Origin: a virus
DNA length: 35,147 nt
Strand: one strand, 5' to 3'
IMG/VR virus record: IMGVR_UViG_3300032070_000022
Location: 1 to 35,147 of that record
Numbering within the stretch: position 1 is the first letter of the stretch; each line of letters opens with the position of its first letter. The notes under the pieces were generated by a model, which did no database searches, was not told where the DNA came from, and saw nothing but the letters and a program-made list of their open reading frames with translations. Below are positions 14,291 to 20,151 of the stretch, piece after piece. The position numbers were made by a program, and so were the translations under genes.

Positions 14291-14824
14291 ATGCCACTCA
14301 ACCCCGTCGCACGGCCGCGCCAGTCCGAGGCCGATCTGGAGGATGCGCTCGCCGCCTTCCTGGAGGCGACCGGCCTGTTCCGAGTCCTTCGGCAAGTGGC
14401 CGGCCGGGTGCTGGGGCCGACGCCCTCTGGACGCGACTGGGTGCGTTGCGACGTTCTACTCTTGGCATCCGCGCGCGGGTTGCGAGCGGGATGGAGGCAC
14501 GGCCCTATCCTGCTCGAGGTCAAGCAGGTCGGCTTGCCCATTGAGATCGGGATATCCCAGGTCCTGGACTACGTGCGGTGCTCGTGGTGGCTGCCGAATG
14601 GGACACCCGTCCTGGCTCAATGGGCGTTCGTCTATCCCGCCGAACCGTTGACCGGCGCGCTCGCCAGCATCTGTGCCCGCAGCCGCGTCGGCACGGCGGC
14701 GCTGGCCCGCGGCGAACTGAACCTGCTGTGCGGCGAGCAGCGTGTGCTCACGGTCTGCGACGGCGGCGTCCTGCGCGTCGGCGACATGCGGGTTGGCCGC
14801 CGCCTTGGTGGCTCGCGCTCGTAG
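14291..14824 (+). CDS. PD-(D/E)xK nuclease-like protein, 177 aa
   Basis: Residues 10-140 fit a small PD-(D/E)xK fold: an N-terminal helix (SEADLEDALAAFLEATGLF), a strand with Asp (WVRCDVLLLA), a strand with GPILLEVKQ (the E-x-K pair) and a helix ISQVLDYVRC with a Gln typical of Cas4/RecB-like relatives. It may be a nuclease or a related DNA-processing factor; it is not a known named gene. The ATG at 14291 follows terminator A closely and has only a poor GCGAG site. The frame upstream covers the leader and is discarded. Confidence 0.6.
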   Translation: MPLNPVARPRQSEADLEDALAAFLEATGLFRVLRQVAGRVLGPTPSGRDWVRCDVLLLASARGLRAGWRHGPILLEVKQVGLPIEIGISQVLDYVRCSWWLPNGTPVLAQWAFVYPAEPLTGALASICARSRVGTAALARGELNLLCGEQRVLTVCDGGVLRVGDMRVGRRLGGSRS

Positions 14825-15074
14825 GTACTTCCCCGGCTTTCTCGCGCCGGTGTGCTCACCGAACAGCGCCAGAGCGCGGTAGAGTTTATTCACGGACCGC
14901 ATTTGAAGAACCGACCGTGGCGAGGGGTGATGAATGGACAAGTGATAAGGGGTCACGCATGGATAAGCGCTGACACGAGAGGCGCCGAGCGCGGCCGGCG
15001 GCAGGATTCTCAAACATTCTCCAGGAGACCGAGACGGGGGCGCTGCCCCATTGAGACGTCTATGGGGCCTAACA
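14825..15074. other. intergenic stretch without a clear gene
   Basis: Nothing definite is seen here. A weak small frame from 14932 (starting MNGQVIRGHAW) has GAGGGG before an ATG but runs through promoter B and looks accidental. Confidence 0.4.
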
Positions 15075-15103
15075 TTGACGCGCGGGGCGGCCGGCCGTAG
15101 AAT
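15075..15103 (+). promoter_or_regulatory. sigma70 promoter, module B
   Basis: TTGACG (15075-15080), a 17-bp spacer and TAGAAT (15098-15103). Upstream of the terminase genes, it is the likely start of a late operon. Confidence 0.6.
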
Positions 15104-15109
15104 GACGGC

Positions 15110-15207
15110 GCCAAACAAGCGAAAACAACGAAAACAACGGAAACGCCGGCCCGAGGGGTCCGGCGACCGGGGCCGTTCGGGGCCGAACACCCGAACGGCC
15201 TTTTTTT
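15110..15207 (+). ncRNA. leader with A-rich repeats and strong terminator, module B
   Basis: After the promoter come two GAAAACAAC units and a GGAAAC, framed by GGCG and CGCC, then GCCGG/CCGGC. A perfect terminator follows: GGCCGTTCGGG (15171-15181) and CCCGAACGGCC (15190-15200), an 8-base loop and seven Ts (15201-15207). The 14-mer GGCCGTTCGGGGCC is identical in module A, so these leaders are homologous. Confidence 0.6.
15171..15207 (+). terminator. intrinsic terminator B
   Basis: An 11-bp perfect GC-rich stem, an 8-base loop and T7. It lies about 150 bp before the 93-aa gene and some 60-100 nt after promoter B, so it is placed to stop most transcripts early. Confidence 0.85.
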
Positions 15208-15236
15208 CTCGGGGCCGCAGCAATCAAGAAAGGCTG

Positions 15237-15335
15237 AACCGCAAAGGACGCAAAGAGCGCAAAGGACAAACGGGTCTTCTTCTGAAAAAGATCCGGTCGT
15301 TGGCTTTCTTTGCGTTCTTGGCGCTCTTTGCGGTT
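15237..15335. repeat. roughly 100-bp CGCAAAG palindrome, full copy 1
   Basis: The left arm (15237-15267: AACCGCAAAGGACGCAAAG...) and the right arm (15304-15335: ...GGCGCTCTTTGCGGTT) are near-perfect reverse complements around a 36-bp centre. It lies between terminator B and the 93-aa gene. In RNA it would fold into one long hairpin. Confidence 0.85.
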
Positions 15336-15355
15336 GACGCCGTGCGGAGGACTGC

Positions 15356-15637
15356 ATGGCCGGAAGATCCGCCAAACCCGCCCTGCGAAAGACGTTGACG
15401 GCCCTCGTCCTGGCGGCCGCCGGCGGCCGGGCCGACCTCGAGTGGCTCGCGAAGGCCGTCCGAAAGGCCGGCTACGTCCGGGCGGCCGACTGCGCAACGC
15501 GCGCGGAGGTCCGGGCGGCCGTCCGCGCAATCGTCGGCGCCCTGGTGGATGCCGAGACAACCGCCCAATCCCCCTGTTGCCGGGAGTGTCTACATCGCGC
15601 GATCGACGCCCTCTCCGCGCTTGCCGGCGGCGAGTAA
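15356..15637 (+). CDS. small protein before terminase, possible small terminase
   Basis: A 93-aa protein with basic N-terminal helices (RKTLTALVLAAAGGRADLEWLAKAVRKAGYVR) that may be helix-turn-helix-like, then a helical region with a CCRECLH cluster. It sits directly upstream of and overlaps the large terminase, where a small terminase subunit is expected, but no family signature is visible, so the role is a guess from position. The start ATG at 15356 has GGAGG five bases before it, the best ribosome site in the area. Confidence 0.5.
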   Translation: MAGRSAKPALRKTLTALVLAAAGGRADLEWLAKAVRKAGYVRAADCATRAEVRAAVRAIVGALVDAETTAQSPCCRECLHRAIDALSALAGGE

Positions 15638-17765
15638 ACGCCTTCTCGGCGAGGTCCTCGCCGACCTCGCGTCGGCCCGCGCCCGGGCCGCCGCCGGCGC
15701 CGCGCGCTACCTCGATCATCGCACGGCCGTCGCCGAGGCCCAGGCCGCCAGGGTCCGGGCCGCCCAAGATATCGGCCCCGCGCCGCCGCGTGCGGATCCC
15801 GCCCGCTGGGAATCGTGTCGCATGGACCTCCGGCGATTCTGCGAAACCTACCTGGCCGCCACGTTTTATCGCCCGTGGTGCCAGGACCACCTCAAGGTCA
15901 TCACCCGCCTCCAGGAGGCGGTCCTACGCGGCGGCCTATTTGCGTTCGCCATGCCGCGAGGCGGCGGCAAGACCCGCCTGGCCGAGGCCGCCGCCCTCTG
16001 GGCCGTCCTCTATGGGCACCGCAGATTCGTCAGCATCCTTACGGTCAGTGCCGAGGTCGCCCAGGAACAGTTCATCGAGAAACTGAAAGGTCTGTTGGGG
16101 TTCCGCGGCGACCCCGAGTCCCTGCTCTCTGAGGACTTCGGGCCGGAACTCCTGCCGTTCCTGGCCCTCGAGGGCGAGCCGCGCCGCTGCATCGGCCAGC
16201 GCTCGTGCGGCAGGCCGACGTTCGTCAGGTGGCAGCAGCGCCGCCTGACCTTCGGAAGTCTGCCGGCGAGCCTCGCTTCGGGCGCGGTCATCTCGGCGTC
16301 CGGCCTGACGGGGGGCGGCGTCAGAGGTCAGAGCATCCGCCTTCCCGATTCCCGCCGCGTCGTCAGGCCGGATCTCGCCTTGGTGGACGATCCCCAGGAC
16401 GACCAGGTCGCCGCCTCGGCCACCCAGGTGAGGGGCCGGGTGCGCCTCTTGAACGGGGCCGTCCTGGGCATGGCCGGCCCGGACCGGCGCATAGCCGCCG
16501 TGGCGGCGGTCACGGTGATCCAGCCCGACGACGTGGCCGCCTGCCTCCTTGACCGCCAGAAGTCGCCCGACTGGCGCGGGGAATGCATGGAGATGCTCCA
16601 TGGGAAGCCGGCCAATCCGAAGTTGTGGGAGGAATACCGGGACCTTCGTCTGGCCGACCTGGCCGGGGGCACGGACCGGGCGGGAGAGTTCTACCGCGCC
16701 CGGCAACCGGAACTCGACGCCGGCCTCGAGGCCGCCTGGCCCGCCCGCTTCGATTCGGACGCGGGCGAGGCGAGCGCTATCCAGGCCGCGATGAACTTGA
16801 AACTCAGGGACGAGGGCGCGTTCATGGCGGAATATCAAAATGATCCGATGCCGGAAGAGGCCCGGCGCGGGGCCCTGTCGGTCGACCGGGTGATGTCGGC
16901 CGTGAACGGCCGGCCCCGCGGCGAGGTGCCGCCGGCGGCCACGCACCTGACGGCCTTCATCGACGTCGGCGACCGCCTCCTCTGGTGGTGCGTCTGCGCG
17001 TGGGAGGGCCGGAACTTCACCGGCTGCGTCGTGGATTACGGTGCCTTCCCCGACCAGCGGCGTCGGACATTCCAGGCGGCCGACTGTCCCCACACCCTTG
17101 CGCGGGCCTATCCCGGCGCCGGCCGGCTCGGGGCGATCCAGGCCGGCCTGGAGACCCTGGCCTCCGCCCTCCTCGCCCGCGACTGGCGGCGGGGCGAGGG
17201 CTTCGTCAGGCTCGACCGGCTCCTGGTGGACATGGGCCACGAGCCGCAGGTCGCGGCGGCGGTCAAGCGCAAGGTCGGCGGGGCGACGATGATGCTCTCG
17301 CGCGGCGTGGGCCTGCGCGCGAACAAAAAGCCGATGGCCGGGTGGGTCCGCAAGCCCGGCGAAATCCAGGGGCACCACTGGTATCAGCCCAGCGTTCGCA
17401 AGACCGCCGATTTCCCCCACGTGCTCGTGGACGTGAATTACTGGAAGACCTTCGTCCACGCGGCGTTCGGGACGGCGGCCGGCGACCCCGGGGCGCTGAC
17501 GCTCTTCGGCCGGGACCCCAGGGAGCATGAACTCTTCGCCGAGCACGTCGCGCGGTCCGAGCACTCGGTCGAACTCAAGGGGCCGTGGGGCGTCGTCCGC
17601 GAGTGGTCGAATCCCGGCAACCCCGACAACCACTGGTTCGATTGCCTGGTGGGCTGCGCGGCGGCGGCAAGCATGGCGGGCGTCAAGACGGCGGGCCAGG
17701 GGGAGGCCCGCCGAACCGGCGGGGGCGCAAGGTCCGGGAAGCCCAGGAAGGCGACGTATCTTTAA
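15549..17765 (+). CDS. terL: terminase large subunit
   Basis: A 738-aa packaging motor and nuclease. The N-terminal ATPase shows a Walker A (GGGKT, residues 138-142 in AMPRGGGKTRLAEA) after RPWCQDHLKVITRLQEAVLRGG, and a Walker B-like DLALVDDPQDD. The nuclease domain begins near TAFIDVGDRLLWW, with later acidic residues in RLLVDMGHE. The order Walker A, Walker B, then a first nuclease Asp is the usual layout. The start is uncertain: the ATG at 15549 has no SD and overlaps the previous gene by 89 bp; a TTG at 15621 is an alternative. The stop is directly followed by repeat array R4. Confidence 0.9.
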   Translation: MPRQPPNPPVAGSVYIARSTPSPRLPAASKRLLGEVLADLASARARAAAGAARYLDHRTAVAEAQAARVRAAQDIGPAPPRADPARWESCRMDLRRFCETYLAATFYRPWCQDHLKVITRLQEAVLRGGLFAFAMPRGGGKTRLAEAAALWAVLYGHRRFVSILTVSAEVAQEQFIEKLKGLLGFRGDPESLLSEDFGPELLPFLALEGEPRRCIGQRSCGRPTFVRWQQRRLTFGSLPASLASGAVISASGLTGGGVRGQSIRLPDSRRVVRPDLALVDDPQDDQVAASATQVRGRVRLLNGAVLGMAGPDRRIAAVAAVTVIQPDDVAACLLDRQKSPDWRGECMEMLHGKPANPKLWEEYRDLRLADLAGGTDRAGEFYRARQPELDAGLEAAWPARFDSDAGEASAIQAAMNLKLRDEGAFMAEYQNDPMPEEARRGALSVDRVMSAVNGRPRGEVPPAATHLTAFIDVGDRLLWWCVCAWEGRNFTGCVVDYGAFPDQRRRTFQAADCPHTLARAYPGAGRLGAIQAGLETLASALLARDWRRGEGFVRLDRLLVDMGHEPQVAAAVKRKVGGATMMLSRGVGLRANKKPMAGWVRKPGEIQGHHWYQPSVRKTADFPHVLVDVNYWKTFVHAAFGTAAGDPGALTLFGRDPREHELFAEHVARSEHSVELKGPWGVVREWSNPGNPDNHWFDCLVGCAAAASMAGVKTAGQGEARRTGGGARSGKPRKATYL

Positions 17766-17768
17766 TGG

Positions 17769-17797
17769 AAAGTGCCTAAGTACCTAAGTGCCTGGGT
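17769..17797 (+). repeat. 8-bp-period repeat array R4
   Basis: AAGTGCCT, AAGTACCT, AAGTGCCT, GGGT: a clean array starting 4 bases after the terminase stop. Confidence 0.9.
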
Positions 17798-17801
17798 AAA
17801 A

Positions 17802-17839
17802 AACGTAACACGAACGTGGCGCGAACGTGAGGCAAACGT
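17802..17839 (+). repeat. four AACGT iterons at exact 11-bp spacing
   Basis: AACGT occurs at 17802, 17813, 17824 and 17835, each 11 bp apart (one helical turn), the second and third preceded by CG and followed by G. It lies directly upstream of the zinc-ribbon gene's ribosome site. It could be a protein-binding array (regulator, packaging or replication site). Confidence 0.7.
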
Positions 17840-17863
17840 CATACCAACCGAAAGGAGCATGCC

Positions 17864-18121
17864 GTGGCCAAACCTATCAACAAGGGCGGGCGTCCCGCCG
17901 GGGTCAAGTCGGAGAAGGACCCGCCGGTCGTCGAACTGGTGACCCCGTCGCGGTGCCCCCGCTGCGGAAGCGACAAGCGTAGCGACTACTGGAGCCGGCA
18001 CGTCCAGGAGTTCGCGGGCGTCCTGCCGGACGGGCGGCCGTACACGCGCATCGTGCGGCAGCGGTGCCGGTGCTCGAACTGCGGCCAGATCCGGGTCGAT
18101 AAGCGGTACGAAATAACCTGA
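17864..18121 (+). CDS. zinc-ribbon protein after terminase, 85 aa
   Basis: Four cysteines form two pairs, CPRCGSD (about residues 31-34) and CRCSNCGQ (about 69-75), separated by a beta-rich part (HVQEFAGVLPDGRPYTRIVRQR). I recall this pattern from conserved zinc-ribbon proteins of phages and Planctomycetes; the role is unknown, probably DNA or protein binding. GTG at 17864 has AAAGGAG upstream. It sits between the terminase and portal blocks and follows the AACGT iterons, so it might be the protein that binds them; that is only a suggestion. Confidence 0.68.
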   Translation: MAKPINKGGRPAGVKSEKDPPVVELVTPSRCPRCGSDKRSDYWSRHVQEFAGVLPDGRPYTRIVRQRCRCSNCGQIRVDKRYEIT

Positions 18122-18149
18122 AAGCGCCGGTTGTTTCCGCCGGACCCGC

Positions 18150-18178
18150 TTGACTGCGGCCCGGGCCCGACGAATGAT
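18150..18178 (+). promoter_or_regulatory. sigma70 promoter, module C
   Basis: TTGACT (18150-18155), a 17-bp spacer and AATGAT (18173-18178). Upstream of the gpW/portal/capsid block. Confidence 0.55.
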
Positions 18179-18184
18179 GGCCAT

Positions 18185-18268
18185 GCGGTGGCGGCCGACG
18201 GGCCGCCCGTGAAATGAGAGAACCGAGGCCGTGCAGGAGCCTGCACCTTCTGCGCGGCCTTCTTTCTC
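18185..18268 (+). ncRNA. leader with hairpins and terminator, module C
   Basis: GGCGGCC/GGCCGCC (18190-18196, 18201-18207) form a 7-bp hairpin with a GACG loop, then AGGCCG...CGGCCT (18226-18231, 18255-18260) encloses GTGCAG/CTGCAC and ends in TTCTTTCTC. The layout and the AGGCCG...CGGCCT outer stem match module A, with a weaker T-run. Confidence 0.5.
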
Positions 18269-18291
18269 GCCAGGGTTCGACGGATGAAGAG

Positions 18292-18394
18292 TTAACCGCA
18301 AAGAGCGCAAAGAACGCAAAGGACAGATATGTCCTTTTCTGGAAAGGAACAGGCCGGTGCCGTTCTTTGCGCTCTTGGCGCTCTTTGCGGTTAG
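18292..18394. repeat. roughly 100-bp CGCAAAG palindrome, full copy 2
   Basis: Left arm 18292-18324 (TTAACCGCAAAGAGCGCAAAG...) and right arm 18362-18394 (...GGCGCTCTTTGCGGTTA) pair over about 30 bp with a 37-bp centre. Like copy 1, it stands between a leader terminator and the first gene of an operon. Confidence 0.85.
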
Positions 18395-18429
18395 CGCCCT
18401 TTTGCGTCGTCTCTTGGACGGGTGAACGC

Positions 18430-18630
18430 ATGGCGTTTCTGGCGGACCAGATCGTCGCGAAGATCGAGGCCCAGATCCTCGCCAACCCCCTCGCGGAACA
18501 GATCTCGCTCGACGGCCATAGCGTCTCCATGCCGGAGGCGATCCGCAAACTGGAGTACTGGCGAAGGAGGGCCGCCCGCGAGAACGGCGGCCGGCCCGTC
18601 GTCGCGACTTTCAACCTTTCGGGGTGCTGA
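18430..18630 (+). CDS. gpW-like head-tail joining protein
   Basis: A 66-aa protein in the place of lambda gpW, between terminase and portal. It has two helices (ADQIVAKIEAQILAN and SMPEAIRKLEYWRRRAAREN) separated by a short beta hairpin (EQISLDGHSV), which is the gpW fold order. gpW helps attach the tail to the filled head. The stop and the portal start overlap as TGATG, so the pair is coupled. Homology to gpW is inferred from size, secondary-structure pattern and position. Confidence 0.65.
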   Translation: MAFLADQIVAKIEAQILANPLAEQISLDGHSVSMPEAIRKLEYWRRRAARENGGRPVVATFNLSGC

Positions 18631-20150
18631 TGCCGACCATCCAGGACAAACGGTCGCCGACGCGCCAAAGCCGCTATGGCGACGGCGCGCGGGTTATTCT
18701 CGGGGCCGATGGCCTCCCTGCCCGCCGAAGCCTCGGCGAAGGCGGGCCGATCCTCCGCGCGGAATACGACGCGGTCGGCTCCTCGAACCGCCGGCGTCTG
18801 CCGGCGACGGTCCTCAGGGACGAGGACCGCGAACTCCTGCCCCAGAGCCGCGGGGCGATGGTGGCCGCGGCCCGCGACATCCGCAGAAACTACTCCATCG
18901 CCGCCTGGGCCATCCGTAAGCACCTCGACTACGTCTCGACCTTCACGTTCCAGTCGCGGACGGGTGACGCGGACCTCGACGCCCGGATCGAGAATCTCAT
19001 GGCCTGGTGGGGCCGGCGCGAAAACTGCGACGTGGCCGCCCGCCATCCCCTGCCGCGCCTGACGCGCCTTCTGGAGGCCCACCGCGTCGTCGACGGCGAC
19101 GTCTTCCTCCTGAAACTCCTGGACGGCCGCGTCCAGGGCATCGAGGGCGACCGGGTCCGCAACCCCTGGGGCGGTCTGCCGCCCGGCGTGGCGGCGGGGA
19201 GCCTGCTGCACGGCGTCCAGGTCGACTCGCCCGGCAAGGCCCTCGCGTACTCGGTCTGCCGGCGAATCGGCGGGACGGGCTTCGAGTTCGAGCGGCTTCT
19301 CCCCGCCGCGTGGGTCTACCATCACGGCTACTTCGACCGGCTGGACCAGGTCCGCGGCGTCACGCCGCTTTCGAGCGCCCTCAACGATTTCAGGGATTGC
19401 TACGAGGCCAAGGATTACGCCCTCGCAAAGATGAAGATAAGCCAATTGTTCGGCCTGATCTTCTACCGCGAGGCGGCCGAGGAGATGGGCGTCGTCACGC
19501 CCCAAGCCTCGGCCGACGCCGCCTCTGCCGGGACTTCAACGCCCGAGTACTATGAAGTCGACTTGGGCAAAGGGCCCTTCAAAGTGGAACTCGACCCGGG
19601 CGACAGGGCCGAATGGTTGGAGACGAAGAGCCCCGCGGCCGAGACCCTCGCGTTCTTCCAGGCGATGATCGAGGCCGCCCTGAAGAGCCTCGACCTCCCG
19701 ATGTCGTTCTACGACGGCAGCCGCACGAACTTCTTCGGCTCGCGCGCGGAACTGAACCACTACCTGGCCGGGGCGGCCATCAAGAGGCGCGACATCCAAG
19801 ACATGCTGGGATGGCTGACGGCCTGGCGACTGGGGATGTCGGTCGATCGGGGCCTCCTCAAACTTCCGGCGGGCCTGAAACTCCGGGACCTCAAGTCCGA
19901 GTGGGTCCACGCTGGCCTTCCCTGGTGGAACCCGCAGCAGGAGGTCAACGCCGACATCCAAGCCCTGGCGGGCGCCCTCACGTCCCGCCAGCGGGTGACG
20001 AAGGAGCGGGGCGAGGACTGGTACGAGATCGTCGACGAACTGGCGGCCGAGCAGAAGACCCTCGCCGAGAGGGGATTGCCGACCGACCTCAAGCCCGCCC
20101 ACGTCCTGGTGCAGGACATGGCCGGCGAGGGCAAGGGAAAGGATGCATAG
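18630..20150 (+). CDS. phage portal protein, lambda family
   Basis: A 506-aa protein with the pattern of lambda-type portals: AMVAAARDIRRNYSIAAWAIRKHLDYVSTF, then HRVVDGDVFLLKLLDGRVQGIEGDRV, DQVRGVTPLSSALNDFRDCYEAKDYALAKMK, and SFYDGSRTNFFGSRAEL near the C-terminal third. It forms the dodecameric DNA entry ring at one vertex. Its first 40 residues are unusual: they are encoded by two short dispersed repeats, one giving SPTRQSRYGDGA and one giving PARRSLGEGG. The true portal fold begins near residue 40. The ATG at 18630 overlaps the stop of the gpW-like gene. Confidence 0.88.
   Translation: MPTIQDKRSPTRQSRYGDGARVILGADGLPARRSLGEGGPILRAEYDAVGSSNRRRLPATVLRDEDRELLPQSRGAMVAAARDIRRNYSIAAWAIRKHLDYVSTFTFQSRTGDADLDARIENLMAWWGRRENCDVAARHPLPRLTRLLEAHRVVDGDVFLLKLLDGRVQGIEGDRVRNPWGGLPPGVAAGSLLHGVQVDSPGKALAYSVCRRIGGTGFEFERLLPAAWVYHHGYFDRLDQVRGVTPLSSALNDFRDCYEAKDYALAKMKISQLFGLIFYREAAEEMGVVTPQASADAASAGTSTPEYYEVDLGKGPFKVELDPGDRAEWLETKSPAAETLAFFQAMIEAALKSLDLPMSFYDGSRTNFFGSRAELNHYLAGAAIKRRDIQDMLGWLTAWRLGMSVDRGLLKLPAGLKLRDLKSEWVHAGLPWWNPQQEVNADIQALAGALTSRQRVTKERGEDWYEIVDELAAEQKTLAERGLPTDLKPAHVLVQDMAGEGKGKDA
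18654..18689. repeat. 36-bp dispersed element, copy 1
   Basis: With the preceding G it has GTCGCC/GGCGAC inverted ends in its first 30 bases and differs at one base from 34286-34321. It is read in frame at the portal N-terminus. Confidence 0.8.
18721..18746. repeat. 26-bp dispersed palindrome, copy 2
   Basis: CCCGCC...GGCGGG ends, inverse of 7649-7674 with 4 mismatches. Encodes PARRSLGEGG in the portal N-terminus. Confidence 0.7.
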
Positions 20151-20151
20151 C

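Noticed and set aside
14932-15100. Small plus-strand frame starting MNGQVIRGHAW
   Set aside because: Weak GAGGGG site but it runs through promoter B and ends Arg-rich; kept only as a note.
15936-17633. 565-codon open frame on the minus strand, opposite the terminase
   Set aside because: It is antisense to a clear terminase gene, has no ribosome site or known motif, and long antisense frames are expected in GC-rich genes.
17904-19505. 533-codon minus-strand frame opposite the portal region
   Set aside because: Runs across three plus-strand genes, a terminator and a palindrome; translation is low-complexity and partly repeat-derived.
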